A DNA stretch of 64,000 nucleotides from SIG480 sp045636865 (GTDB taxonomy: Bacteria; Bacillota; Clostridia; Oscillospirales; JAAYXM01): assembly GCA_045636865.1 (NCBI GenBank), contig JAZTYJ010000020.1, positions 1-64,000 on the forward strand. Reading direction: 5' to 3'. Positions 24,877 through 34,119 of the stretch are shown here, one piece after another; the stretch's first letter is position 1; the number at the start of each line of letters is the position of its first letter. The notes beneath the pieces were generated by a model. It searched no databases. It was given only the letters and a program-made list of their open reading frames with translations, and was not told where the DNA came from. The position numbers were made by a program, and so were the translations under genes.

Positions 24877-25682
24877 TACACGAATATAAAATTCCGATAA
24901 AGGGCGTAAAGAAGAAGATAATTTACCATTTCGGCGACGTTCACCTCGCAGAATATGACGAATTTTCGGATTCTGCAGAAAAAGAGGCGGCGCTTGAGAG
25001 CATCCGCGCGTGGGAAGAGGTAAGAAAATCTTTTGCAGAGACGGGCGGTATGCCGTATGGAGATGCGCAGAAGATAAGCCTGCACGGGCATTTTGAGAAT
25101 CTTTTGAAAACTGCCGCAGACGGTGATACACTTGTTATGACGGGAGACATTTTAAACTACGTAAACGGTGCAAATATCCGCTTTTGCGACAGACTTCTGA
25201 AAAAGTACAAAAAACCGTATATCTCAGTGTGCGGAAACCACGAAAAGGCAAATGAAATTCCCGGAAACTGTATGCTTTCAGCGATGAAAAACGATGTTCA
25301 GATACTCGAATTTTCAGACCTTGTAATCCTTGGGATTGATAACTCCAAACAGCAGATAACAAAAGAGGAGCTTGATGCGCTGAAGGCTCTGCTTCTCGGT
25401 GAAAAAAAGATTATAATTGCGATGCACGTTCCTGTTATCTTTGAGGATAACGCGAGGGAGAATAATATAGATATCGACTACTTCCCCTTAAACCACGAGG
25501 GCGCGGGAGCAGAAGTTTTCGAGTTTATTGACCTTATCGGAGAAAATTCCGAAAAAATCGTGGCAGTTGTGGCAGGGCATCTTCATATTGAAAATATAAG
25601 CAAAATCGGTTCTGTTTCACAGTTTGTCGTCTCGCAGGGTGCAACGGGGAACATAAACCGATATGAAATAGGAGAATTATAA
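24873..25682 (+). CDS. Calcineurin-like metallophosphoesterase
   Basis: A 269-residue phosphoesterase. The five motifs of the fold are visible: FGDVHLAEYD (Asp22, His24), TGDILNY, CGNHEK, AMHVPVIF and AGHLHIEN. There is no signal peptide, so the site is the cytoplasm. The third gene of the PHP/M20 operon; two phosphoesterase folds beside a deacylase suggest stepwise breakdown of a phosphorylated, acylated small molecule, which is inference. Confidence 0.9.
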   Translation: MIHEYKIPIKGVKKKIIYHFGDVHLAEYDEFSDSAEKEAALESIRAWEEVRKSFAETGGMPYGDAQKISLHGHFENLLKTAADGDTLVMTGDILNYVNGANIRFCDRLLKKYKKPYISVCGNHEKANEIPGNCMLSAMKNDVQILEFSDLVILGIDNSKQQITKEELDALKALLLGEKKIIIAMHVPVIFEDNARENNIDIDYFPLNHEGAGAEVFEFIDLIGENSEKIVAVVAGHLHIENISKIGSVSQFVVSQGATGNINRYEIGEL

Positions 25683-25703
25683 TCATCGAAAAACAAAAGA
25701 AAA

Positions 25704-25730
25704 AAGAGCAAGGGAAAATCCCTTGCTCTT
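25704..25730. terminator. Bidirectional terminator
   Basis: Perfect 11-bp stem AAGAGCAAGGG/CCCTTGCTCTT with A and T runs, between convergent genes. The stem sequence resembles that after the M16 gene. Confidence 0.92.
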
Positions 25731-25746
25731 TCGCATATGTAGTTTA

Positions 25747-26694
25747 TTACTTTTCGTCTTTGTAAACTCTCTTTACTGCGTGGATGATGTCGAGGCCGTA
25801 TGCGCCATCAACAACGGGCTCGCGGTTGCCCTCTGAAAGACGCTTGATAACATCCTTCATCTGGAGCTCCATACCGAGAATATATTCGCAGTCGTGCTTT
25901 ATAAACTCGCCGTCTTCCTTGCAGTATGAAACTTCGCAGCCGTTGATTCTGATCTCACCCTTTGTAAGGTAGAGAGTTGTGAGCTCATAATATGCGTTGG
26001 TGTGAGCGATGCAGTTGATTGTAGCAGAAACGCCGTTCTTCATTCTGACGAAAGCCTGAGCGCTGTCCTCACAGTCGTAACCGTCGCGGATGTGGATTGA
26101 GCCGTTGACTTCTGCGATTTCAGAATCTGAGAAATACTTGAGCTTATCAAGAGAATGAGCGCCGAGGTTAATCATAATGCCGCCGCCTGACATCTTCTTT
26201 GTGAGGAACCACTTCGGGCGGTTTTCGGAGAAATAAACACCGTTGCGGAATTCTGACATACCGACAAGCTCGCCAAGCTCGCCTGACTCGATAAGCTGCT
26301 TTGCAAACATATTGCCCGGCATATATCTCTGAAGGTGTCCGACCCAGAGCATAACTTTGTTCTTCTTGCAGCACTTGATCATCTGCTTGCAGTCCTTTGA
26401 GCTTATGCCCATCGGCTTTTCAAGGAATACGTCAAGACCGTGCTCTGCGCAGAAGCAGGTAGACTCATTGTGCAGACCGTGCGGAAGAGTGATAACAGCA
26501 AGGTCGAGCTCTTCCTTCTCAACCATTTCCTTATAATCTATGTACGGCACAGCGCCTGTCTTGTCGCAGACAACCTTTAAATTTTCTTCGTTTAAGTCGC
26601 AAGCGGCAACAATTTTTGCATTATCAATTTTTTCAAAAGCGAGAAGGTGGTTTACGCTGATTTTTCCACAGCCGATAAGACCTACTTTTATCAT
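25747..26694 (-). CDS. Gfo/Idh/MocA family oxidoreductase
   Basis: A 315-residue dehydrogenase-like protein with a standard Rossmann motif (VGLIGCGKISVNH), catalytic EKPMGIS (FLEKPMG) and the MINLGAHSLDKL motif in the C-terminal domain. The ATG at 26694 is chosen because GGGAGATG lies upstream; the longer frame to 26745 covers the promoter. It is a single-gene unit bounded by a promoter and a terminator. Substrate is probably a sugar, inositol or keto-derivative; it cannot be told from sequence. Confidence 0.92.
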   Translation of the reverse strand: MIKVGLIGCGKISVNHLLAFEKIDNAKIVAACDLNEENLKVVCDKTGAVPYIDYKEMVEKEELDLAVITLPHGLHNESTCFCAEHGLDVFLEKPMGISSKDCKQMIKCCKKNKVMLWVGHLQRYMPGNMFAKQLIESGELGELVGMSEFRNGVYFSENRPKWFLTKKMSGGGIMINLGAHSLDKLKYFSDSEIAEVNGSIHIRDGYDCEDSAQAFVRMKNGVSATINCIAHTNAYYELTTLYLTKGEIRINGCEVSYCKEDGEFIKHDCEYILGMELQMKDVIKRLSEGNREPVVDGAYGLDIIHAVKRVYKDEK

Positions 26695-26745
26695 AAAAAA
26701 ACATCTCCCAAAAGTAAAAAATTTGTCTGAACTTTGTTCACACAC

Positions 26746-26773
26746 ATTATATCATATAATGACCAAAAAGCAA
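26746..26773 (-). promoter_or_regulatory. Promoter with overlapping palindrome
   Basis: Minus strand TTGCTT (26773-26768), 16-bp spacer, TATAAT (26751-26746) with an extended TGA. The -10 lies inside the near-perfect palindrome at 26746-26760 (ATTATAT-C-ATATAAT), a possible operator. Confidence 0.6.
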
Positions 26774-26882
26774 GAGTAAAAATTAAAAACTTCGCCTTTT
26801 CCGGTTGAAAAAACGAATCGGGTGTGATAAACTAAATTAGTTAGCATATGCTGAAACGATTTTGGAAAAGGGGGAAGTTTTC

Positions 26883-28370
26883 GTGTGGAAGCAGGGGTTT
26901 GACAACGCCTTATACATCAAGCGTCAGTCGGAGGAGATAAGAAAGCGCATCGACCAGTTTGGCGGTAAGCTCTATCTCGAATTCGGCGGCAAGCTCTTTG
27001 ACGATTTCCACGCATCGCGCGTGCTTCCCGGATTTGAGCCGGACAGTAAGCTCCAGATGCTCAAAACCCTCTCCGATGAGGCAGAAATCGTTATAGTCAT
27101 AAGCGCCGCGGATATTGAGAAAAACAAGGTCAGAAACGACCTCGGCATAACATATGACAGCGACGTTCTGCGCCTTATCGACGCGTTCCGCGCCGCAGGT
27201 CTCTATGTCGGCTCCGTCTGCATCTCGCGCTTTAACGACCAGCCGAGCGTAGTTGCCTTCAGCGACAAGCTCGAGGCGCTGGGTATGCGCGTCTACCACC
27301 ACTACGATATCGCGGGATATCCCGTCAACGTCTCTCACATCGTGTCTGACGATGGCTTTGGCAAAAACGAATATATCGAAACAACGCGTCCGCTTGTTGT
27401 CGTTACGGCTCCGGGCCCCGGCAGCGGAAAGATGGCGACCTGCCTTTCACAGCTCTACCACGAATATATGCGCGGAATACGGGCGGGATACGCAAAGTTT
27501 GAGACCTTCCCCGTATGGAACATTCCGCTGAAGCACCCCGTAAACCTCGCATACGAGGCGGCGACAGCCGACCTTGACGATGTCAATATGATTGACCCGT
27601 ATCACCTCGAGGCATACGGTGAGACTACCGTAAACTACAATCGCGATGTTGAGGTTTTCCCCGTGCTTCGCGCGATGTTTGAAAAAATCCTCGGCAAGAG
27701 TCCGTACAATTCCCCGACCGATATGGGCGTCAATATGGCAGGCTATTGCATAACAGACGATGAGGCAACGCGCCGCGCATCGTGTGATGAGATTATCCGC
27801 CGCTACTTCAGCGTTATGTGTGAGAAGAAGCTCGGCGGAGGCTCGGACAGCGCAGTTACTAAGGTTGAGCTTCTTATGAAGCAGGCAGCCGTTACGCCCG
27901 ATGACCGCCCTGTCGTTTCTGCGGCACTCAAGAAGGCGGAAGCAACCGACGATGAACCGGCAGTCGCAATAGAGCTTCCCGACGGCAGAGTCATAACGGG
28001 CAAGAACTCAAAGCTTCTCGGTCCTTCGGCATCCGCACTTCTCAACGCGGTAAAGGAGCTTGGCGGAATCGACGATTCTATTCACCTCATTCCGCCCGAG
28101 GTCATCGAGCCGATTCAGAAATTAAAGACCGAAATTTTAGGCAACCACAATCCGCGTCTCCATTCAGACGAGGTTTTAATCGCGCTCACCGTTTCTGCCG
28201 CGATGAACGAAACGGCAGCTCTTGCAACGGCTCAGCTTTCAAAACTCCGCCGCTGTGAGGCGCACTCGACGGTTATTCTCTCGCAGGTAGACCTCGATGT
28301 TTATCGAAAGCTCGGCATAAACTTAACCTGTGAGCCGCGCCGCCAGTCGAAAAAACTGTATTATAAATAA
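26883..28370 (+). CDS. DUF1846 (UPF0371) family protein
   Basis: A 495-residue member of the DUF1846 family, conserved in Firmicutes, of unknown biochemical role. The protein reads GFDNALYIKRQSEEIRKRI at the start, as the family does, and carries VVVTAPGPGSGKMATCLSQLYHEY, a loop like a nucleotide-binding P-loop, in its middle. The GTG at 26883 is preferred over an upstream TTG because AAGGGGG lies 8 bases before it and the protein then starts like its relatives. It is followed by a terminator. Confidence 0.92.
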   Translation: MWKQGFDNALYIKRQSEEIRKRIDQFGGKLYLEFGGKLFDDFHASRVLPGFEPDSKLQMLKTLSDEAEIVIVISAADIEKNKVRNDLGITYDSDVLRLIDAFRAAGLYVGSVCISRFNDQPSVVAFSDKLEALGMRVYHHYDIAGYPVNVSHIVSDDGFGKNEYIETTRPLVVVTAPGPGSGKMATCLSQLYHEYMRGIRAGYAKFETFPVWNIPLKHPVNLAYEAATADLDDVNMIDPYHLEAYGETTVNYNRDVEVFPVLRAMFEKILGKSPYNSPTDMGVNMAGYCITDDEATRRASCDEIIRRYFSVMCEKKLGGGSDSAVTKVELLMKQAAVTPDDRPVVSAALKKAEATDDEPAVAIELPDGRVITGKNSKLLGPSASALLNAVKELGGIDDSIHLIPPEVIEPIQKLKTEILGNHNPRLHSDEVLIALTVSAAMNETAALATAQLSKLRRCEAHSTVILSQVDLDVYRKLGINLTCEPRRQSKKLYYK

Positions 28371-28372
28371 GA

Positions 28373-28394
28373 AAAGCACCCGCAAGGGTGCTTT
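28373..28394 (+). terminator. Terminator after the DUF1846 gene
   Basis: Stem AAAGCACCC/GGGTGCTTT, loop GCAA, then a T run. Confidence 0.92.
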
Positions 28395-28396
28395 TT

Positions 28397-28540
28397 TAAT
28401 GCAAAATGCAGAATCGGGAAAAAGCCTTCCTCTTGCAAAGCCCTCCTTGCCTAAAGGAGGGGGGACCGCTTTAGCGGTGGGAGGATTCAGGAGGGAGACC
28501 ACCGAAGGTGGTGGAAGGATTGTTGTTACGGGCGCCTTCC
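28397..28540. repeat. Repeat-filled spacer
   Basis: A solo MITE-like end at 28397-28414, the second identical copy of the 54-bp REP-like element at 28435-28488, and a partial further copy at about 28489-28527 with the hairpin ACCACC-GAA-GGTGGT. The remainder to 28686 shows no gene; GGAG before the next ATG is its ribosome binding site. Confidence 0.75.
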
Positions 28541-28686
28541 CTCATCGACCCGAGGGGCATTCATAAATGGCACCTGCAAATAAAATTACCGCAGGACAGA
28601 GTACGCCATTACACCGCTTTCGTCTTTACATCGGCGATAAGGTGTGATACAATGCACATAGAATAAGACTGCAAGGAGAAAAGACT

Positions 28687-30741
28687 ATGGCAGATAAGTT
28701 TAACAATGCAGAAATTTTTTGCTGGATGCCGCTTACGGGCTTTGACAAGGATTTGCCCGACAAGGGGGTTTCCACCCTCATCTCGCGCGCGGGTTATGCT
28801 CCGCACGGCGTTTGTCTTTTCGTCTTCCATCCCGACATCGTGCATCAGCACGACGGTATGGCGAGCGAGAAAATCCTGCCGCCCGACAACTGCTCGTACT
28901 ACGCAAACCCCTATAACGAGGAGCGCAGACGTCAGGAGTGGACAAACTATGACCTTCGCGACCTTGCAGGCAAGCTTCGTGAGGAGAACATCGAGTGCTT
29001 CATAAGCATTATGGGAACAGAGCTTGGAAACCGCTTCCACGACGAGTGGATATACTCACATCCCGAAATCAAAACGACCTTTGCAGGCGGAAACTACGGA
29101 ATCCACCCCTTAAAACGCTTTTCCGACGGAACGTATTATGAGGATTTCTTTGCAGACCGCGTCTGTGAGGTTATGGAGGACTACGGCTTTACGGGGCTTC
29201 ACGTTTCCGACGGTTTCTGCCCGCAGCCGGGACCGATTTATGACGGCGACTATTCGTACGATTTTCTTGACCAGTTTCTTTCTCATACGAAAATCAAAGT
29301 TCCCGACTACATTGTGGAAAACCGCGAGGACACGGAAGAAAACGTCTTTGCACGCCGCGAATATATATGGAAAAATCACCGCGCGGAGTGGATGCGCTTC
29401 TATGCATTCCGCTGGGGGCAGTTCTGGAAGAAACTGTGTGATCGTCTCCATGCAATAGGAAAAAAGGTTTTTGTTCTCGGAATGTACTGCACCGATCCGT
29501 TTGTTACGCTCTACACAAACGGAATAGACCTTCGGAAAATTTCGGAGGCGGGCGTCGACTATCTTATGCCCAATATGCACGCAAACACCTCAATGATTGC
29601 TCATCGCCGTCCGTGGAGATACTATGAGTGGGCGAATATGATGAGCCTGACCGACGTATTTGCACCGAAGTCGAAAAAATTAAATATGCTCAGCGTCAAA
29701 GACGCGGCAGAACAATGGGATATGCTCCACCACGCGCCGATGCTTCTTGACCGCGATATAAGCTTCCTCACATCCTATATGCGCTACACAGGCGATGAAA
29801 AACTCCGCCGCTGTCTTGACGGCTACAACATCTGCCTTGCCGACGGAATTTACGACGAGGAGTGGAAGTGGCTCCGTGAGCGTTTTGAGGTTGCGTTTGA
29901 GGAGATTCCCGAAAAGGTGCTCACGCCGACACTCGTCTGGTCGGATGTGGCGTTTGACAGGCATCTTGATGAGTACGTCAGAAACCGCCGCTGGTCGACA
30001 CATAAATTTATATATGAAGTAAACAAAGCGGGCGCGCATTGTGCAACGATTGCGCGAGTTGAAGATCTGGCAGATGAATGCGGCGATCTGTTCGTGCCGA
30101 ATTTCGATCTCTTCTCCGAAGAAGAGAGAGAAAAATTGATTAATTATACGGGCGGCGCGCTTATCGCAACTGCGGAGGCAGAGAGTTTCGACAAAGAAAA
30201 ATATGACCTTGACTTTTACTGTGAGGATAAGAATTCTCCGTATCCGATGTGTGTATTTGTCCGCAATGCAGAGCTTGAAAGAAAAGATGAGCTTTATGCA
30301 ATTTCGGAAGAGGACGACGGGCAGGGCGAAATCATAGATCCCGAAAACTGCCGCGAGCTTATAAATACGCTTAATGAGTTTATGCCGTATCAGAAGGTGT
30401 CCTCGGGAATCATCAAGGTTCTTGCCGTGCTTTTAAAACGTCCGTTTGCAGACATCGTATCGTCGGACTATCCGATAATCCCGATGCAGATGCGCGACGG
30501 AAGAATCCGTCTCTATGCTATGAACGATGACATTCTCCACTACGGGCACGCAAACATAACGGTAGCCCGAGATCTCGAAAAGGTCGAAAACATAAGCCGA
30601 TTCCCGCTTCTTCCCGTAAAATTCTCCGACACGGGCAGATTCAACTATCTTTCGCAGGACTACCCCGGAGATCTCCATACATTCCGTCTTCTCATCGCAC
30701 AAGGCGGTTTGTCGATTGTCGATTTGTATTTTAAAAAGTAG
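28687..30741 (+). CDS. Large protein of unknown function, hydrolase-like
   Basis: A 684-residue cytoplasmic protein without signal peptide. I do not recognise a named family. The N-terminal 400 residues look like a TIM barrel of the glycoside-hydrolase type: alternating strands and helices, LREENIECFISIMG, FADRVCEVMEDYGFTGLHVSDGF, KKVFVLGMYCTDPFV and GVDYLMPNMHAN. The C-terminal part (about 420-684) has a Rossmann-like segment (LFVPNFDLFSEEEREKLINYTGGALIA) as in the A4-type beta-galactosidase trimerisation domain, then a beta-rich end. A role in breakdown of a glycoside taken into the cell is inference, in line with the nearby Gfo enzymes. Confidence 0.75.
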   Translation: MADKFNNAEIFCWMPLTGFDKDLPDKGVSTLISRAGYAPHGVCLFVFHPDIVHQHDGMASEKILPPDNCSYYANPYNEERRRQEWTNYDLRDLAGKLREENIECFISIMGTELGNRFHDEWIYSHPEIKTTFAGGNYGIHPLKRFSDGTYYEDFFADRVCEVMEDYGFTGLHVSDGFCPQPGPIYDGDYSYDFLDQFLSHTKIKVPDYIVENREDTEENVFARREYIWKNHRAEWMRFYAFRWGQFWKKLCDRLHAIGKKVFVLGMYCTDPFVTLYTNGIDLRKISEAGVDYLMPNMHANTSMIAHRRPWRYYEWANMMSLTDVFAPKSKKLNMLSVKDAAEQWDMLHHAPMLLDRDISFLTSYMRYTGDEKLRRCLDGYNICLADGIYDEEWKWLRERFEVAFEEIPEKVLTPTLVWSDVAFDRHLDEYVRNRRWSTHKFIYEVNKAGAHCATIARVEDLADECGDLFVPNFDLFSEEEREKLINYTGGALIATAEAESFDKEKYDLDFYCEDKNSPYPMCVFVRNAELERKDELYAISEEDDGQGEIIDPENCRELINTLNEFMPYQKVSSGIIKVLAVLLKRPFADIVSSDYPIIPMQMRDGRIRLYAMNDDILHYGHANITVARDLEKVENISRFPLLPVKFSDTGRFNYLSQDYPGDLHTFRLLIAQGGLSIVDLYFKK

Positions 30742-30757
30742 AAAAAATATTTTATGC

Positions 30758-30786
30758 TTTACTTTTTTAATATGTAGTGGTATAAT
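30758..30786 (+). promoter_or_regulatory. Promoter of the amino-acid ABC operon
   Basis: TTTACT (30758-30763), 17-bp spacer, TATAAT (30781-30786) with extended TGG; about 50 bases before the start codon. Confidence 0.8.
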
Positions 30787-30842
30787 TATCCTACATCAGT
30801 GAATAAAAGTTCACAAATCAAAAATTCTGGGAGGAAAATAAA

Positions 30843-31586
30843 ATGAAGAAAATTTTAGCACTCGTTCTCGCTGCTATGATGTGCGTATGCCTCTTTGCAG
30901 GCTGTGAGCAGGCAGCAGAAAAAGAAACACTCACAATGGGTACAAACGCAGCATTCCCGCCGTATGAATTTATGGACGAGAACAACAACGTCGTCGGTAT
31001 CGACGCTGAAATCGCTGCAGCTATCGCTGAAGAACTCGGCATGGAGCTCGAAATCAAGGATATGGCTTTCGATTCTCTCATCACAGCTGTTTCTTCAGGC
31101 GCAGTTGACATTGTTCTTGCAGGTATGACAGTTACTCCGGAGCGTGAGGAGAGCGTAAACTTCACAACCTCTTATGCAACAGGCATCCAGGTTGTTATCG
31201 TTCCTGAGGACAGCGCAATCGCTACAATCGACGATCTCGCAGGCAAGAAGATCGGTGTTCAGACAGGCACAACAGGCGACATCTACTGTGCAGGCGACTA
31301 CGGCGAAGACGCTGTAGCACGTTATGACAACGGTGCTCTCGCTATCGCAGCTCTTGCAAACGGTCAGGTTGACTGTGTTGTTATCGACAACGAGCCGGCA
31401 AAGGCATTTGTTGAAGCAAACGAAGGCCTCAAGATCCTCGAGACAGAGTACATCACAGAAAACTACGCTGCTGCTATCGCAAAGGAAAACACAGAGCTTC
31501 TTGACAAGGTCAACGGCGCTCTTGCAACACTTGCTGACAGCGGCAAGCTTGATGAGATCATCTCAAAGTACATCAAGGCTGAATAA
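30843..31586 (+). CDS. Amino-acid ABC transporter binding lipoprotein
   Basis: A 247-residue solute-binding lipoprotein of the SBP_bac_3 family: lipobox FAGC with Cys21, then LTMGTNAAFPPYEFMDENNNVVGIDAEIAAAIA in pieces typical for polar amino-acid binding proteins. The Asp and Arg contacts of the amino acid (DSLITAVSSGAVDIVLAGMTVTPERE) are present. Codon use is strongly biased, as for a highly expressed gene. An attenuating hairpin separates it from the permease gene. Confidence 0.95.
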   Translation: MKKILALVLAAMMCVCLFAGCEQAAEKETLTMGTNAAFPPYEFMDENNNVVGIDAEIAAAIAEELGMELEIKDMAFDSLITAVSSGAVDIVLAGMTVTPEREESVNFTTSYATGIQVVIVPEDSAIATIDDLAGKKIGVQTGTTGDIYCAGDYGEDAVARYDNGALAIAALANGQVDCVVIDNEPAKAFVEANEGLKILETEYITENYAAAIAKENTELLDKVNGALATLADSGKLDEIISKYIKAE

Positions 31587-31610
31587 TTTTAAACTTCAAA
31601 AACAATGCAG

Positions 31611-31632
31611 GAGGGCGGTTTCTTCCGCCCTC
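31611..31632 (+). terminator. Partial terminator inside the ABC operon
   Basis: Stem GAGGGCGG/CCGCCCTC followed by TTTGT. It likely reduces transcription into the permease and ATPase genes, giving more binding protein than transporter. Confidence 0.75.
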
Positions 31633-31678
31633 TTTGTAATGTAAATTGCAACTTCAGTAAGAAAGGGGACTGAACATC

Positions 31679-32458
31679 TTGGCAGTTCTTACATTCGCAA
31701 AATGGATAGCAGATGCGCCCTCGTGGATTCTCGCACTCCCCGAGTCTCTTCAGAGATTCTGCTTCCAGGTCTTTCAGGTTTTCATCTATGAAAACAGATG
31801 GAAATTCTTCACAGACGGACTTGTAACTACTTTTGCGGTAACTCTCGGCGCGCTTATAATCGGTGTCATCATCGGTATGATAGTCGCGATTATCCGTTCA
31901 ACTCACGACAGTTCACGGGGAAAACCCAACTTTATCCTCCGCATACTTAACGGTATATGCAAGATTTACGTCACCGTTCTCCGCGGAACTCCGCTTATGG
32001 TTCAGCTTCTCATCATGGGCTTTGTCATTATGGTGCCGAAGGGCGAGATGGAAACCATCCTCTGCGCCATCGTCACTCTCGGTATAAACTCGGGTGCATA
32101 CGTTGCAGAAATCGCGCGTTCGGGAATTATGTCGATAAACGCAGGACAGATGGAGGCGGGCAGAAGCCTCGGTCTCAACTATTGGCAGACGATGTGGAGC
32201 ATAATCCTGCCGCAGGCATTCAAAAACATCCTCCCCGCACTCGGAAACGAGCTTATTGCTCTTCTTAAGGAGACCTCGCTCGTTACCGTCATCGCACTTC
32301 AGGACGTTACGAAGGCGGCGCAGGTCATCGTTTCAAAGACATATACCGCGGTTATTCCGTATATAAGCCTTGCGGTAATATATCTTGTTCTTGTTATGGC
32401 TCTTACAAAGCTTCTCGGAATCTTAGAGAGGAGGTTGCGTGCAAGTGATAAGCGTTAA
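31679..32458 (+). CDS. Amino-acid ABC transporter permease
   Basis: A 259-residue HisM/GlnP-type permease with about five TM helices and the EAA loop: MEAGRSLGLNYWQTMWSIILPQAFKNILPALGNE, here split across 155-188. Start is TTG at 31679, with AAAGGGG upstream; the first 40 residues are hydrophilic and amphipathic, and no ATG lies nearby. The end overlaps the ATPase gene by 20 bases. Confidence 0.93.
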   Translation: MAVLTFAKWIADAPSWILALPESLQRFCFQVFQVFIYENRWKFFTDGLVTTFAVTLGALIIGVIIGMIVAIIRSTHDSSRGKPNFILRILNGICKIYVTVLRGTPLMVQLLIMGFVIMVPKGEMETILCAIVTLGINSGAYVAEIARSGIMSINAGQMEAGRSLGLNYWQTMWSIILPQAFKNILPALGNELIALLKETSLVTVIALQDVTKAAQVIVSKTYTAVIPYISLAVIYLVLVMALTKLLGILERRLRASDKR

Positions 32459-33167
32459 AGGACTTAAAAAAGCGTTTGGCGACAACGTCGTCTTAAAGGA
32501 CTTAAGCGAAGAAATCAAAAAAGGCGAAAAGGTCGTTATCATCGGCGCGTCGGGTTCGGGAAAGTCGACCTTCCTCCGATGCTTAAATCTCCTTGAGCAG
32601 CCGACAGACGGTCACATCTTCTTCGACGGCACGGACATCACCGACCCGAAGAATGACATCAACAAGCTCCGTCAGAGAATGGGAATGGTTTTCCAGCAGT
32701 TTAACCTCTTCCCGCATATGACGGTCAAGGAAAACATAAAGCTTGCCCCCGTAAAGCTCAAGCTTATGACAGATGCAGAAGCCGAGGAGAAAGCACTTGC
32801 TCTTCTTGAGAGAGTCGGTCTTCCCGAAAAGGCGGATGCATACCCCGGTCAGCTCTCGGGCGGTCAGCAGCAGCGAATCGCAATCGCCCGCGCTCTCGCA
32901 ATGAACCCCGATGTTATGCTCTTTGACGAGCCGACGTCTGCGCTTGACCCTGAAATGGTCGGCGAGGTTCTTGAAATTATGCGCGAGGTTGCGGATATGG
33001 GTATGACGATGGTCGTTGTTACTCACGAAATGGGCTTTGCAAAAGAGGTTGCAACGCGTGTTCTGTTTATGGACGACGGCGTTATCGCAGAATCGGGCAC
33101 ACCCAATGAGCTCTTTGAAAACCCGAAGAGTCCGCGCCTTCAGGCATTCCTCGGAAAAGTATTATAA
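32439..33167 (+). CDS. Amino-acid ABC transporter ATPase
   Basis: A 242-residue GlnQ/HisP-type ATPase. Walker A GASGSGKST, Q-loop FQQFNLFPHMT, signature LSGGQQQR, Walker B VMLFDEPTSALDPE and the switch His in VVTHEMGF. Start is a GTG: 32439 (spacing 4 from AGGAGG) or 32445 (spacing 10; then MISVKGLKKAFG as in relatives). The later one is slightly more like the family. It powers the permease encoded before it. Confidence 0.96.
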   Translation: MQVISVKGLKKAFGDNVVLKDLSEEIKKGEKVVIIGASGSGKSTFLRCLNLLEQPTDGHIFFDGTDITDPKNDINKLRQRMGMVFQQFNLFPHMTVKENIKLAPVKLKLMTDAEAEEKALALLERVGLPEKADAYPGQLSGGQQQRIAIARALAMNPDVMLFDEPTSALDPEMVGEVLEIMREVADMGMTMVVVTHEMGFAKEVATRVLFMDDGVIAESGTPNELFENPKSPRLQAFLGKVL

Positions 33168-33170
33168 TAA

Positions 33171-33195
33171 AAAAGACACCCGCAGGGTGTCTTTT
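33171..33195. terminator. Terminator after the ABC operon
   Basis: Stem AAAAGACACCC/GGGTGTCTTTT with loop GCA and a longer T run; also usable from the opposite convergent gene. Confidence 0.92.
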
Positions 33196-33235
33196 TTTTA
33201 TTTGTTTTTGTCGGGAGAAGAAAGTTTCCGCCGTT

Positions 33236-34105
33236 TTACCACAGCTTGTTCCACTCGTCATTTACCTTCATAAACTCGGTATCTTCCTTCATAACTTTGA
33301 ATACATTTGCACAGGTTTTGACGCGTGCGCGCATATACGCCTTTGCAATTCGCTCGTTGCAATACGGGAAATACTGCGCTCCATATGAATTCGGGTAGTC
33401 TGCGTGCCACGTCATATTTCCAAAATTAAGACCTGCAGCGGTGAGGTGGTCTGTGCGGTGGATGCTCATACCGTCCTCATCTCCGATTTTGTCGAGATAA
33501 ATCGTCTCGGGGCGTGATTCGTAAACAAGATTCATCTCCTCAAAGCCTGCGTGGCCGTCAATAATCTTTTCGTCGATGTATCTTTTGATGATTGCATAAT
33601 CCCCGTCATTTATTTCCGGATATTCCTCGCGGTTTGAGAGAATGTGTCTAAACTCGTCTTCAAGTTTCATAAATGAATGAACATATGCAACGACATAGTC
33701 GCGCTTTTTCTCACGCATCATATTCACAAAAGTTTCGACAAGCGGGAAGTTTCCGCCGTGAGCATTGTGAATGAGAATCTTCTTAAAGCCGCATCGGGCA
33801 ATCTCGCTGCAAAGCTCGTCAAAAAATCTGAAAAGAAGTTTTAATGAGAGGCAGATTGCACCCGGGGTGTACTGAAGCCCATTTACGTGTCCGAAATGGA
33901 ATGTCGGCATGATTACAACCGGCTCCTGCTCTGCCGCAAGGTACGCCGTTCTCTCCGCGATGATGTTGTCGGTTCCGAGCGGCATATGCGGACCGTGCTT
34001 TTCCATCGCACCGAGCGGAATTACGCAAACGCCCTTTGATTTTTCTATGGCCTCCGGAATATCTGAAGACTTAAGTTCTTCCCACAACATTGCATTTGGT
34101 AACAT
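33236..34105 (-). CDS. Creatininase-family hydrolase, copy A
   Basis: A 289-residue metal hydrolase of the creatininase/formamide-hydrolase fold. Metal-binding parts: PLGAMEKHGPHMPLGTDN (Glu and His, Asp), HNAHGGN, and a Glu of GHAGFEEMNL. These enzymes open cyclic amides or lactams and, in some cases, cyclic diketones or lactones. The ATG at 34105 has GGAGG upstream; the frame open to 34138 overlaps the next gene. It is highly similar to copy B beside it. Confidence 0.9.
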   Translation of the reverse strand: MLPNAMLWEELKSSDIPEAIEKSKGVCVIPLGAMEKHGPHMPLGTDNIIAERTAYLAAEQEPVVIMPTFHFGHVNGLQYTPGAICLSLKLLFRFFDELCSEIARCGFKKILIHNAHGGNFPLVETFVNMMREKKRDYVVAYVHSFMKLEDEFRHILSNREEYPEINDGDYAIIKRYIDEKIIDGHAGFEEMNLVYESRPETIYLDKIGDEDGMSIHRTDHLTAAGLNFGNMTWHADYPNSYGAQYFPYCNERIAKAYMRARVKTCANVFKVMKEDTEFMKVNDEWNKLW

Positions 34106-34119
34106 TTCAATCGACCTCC

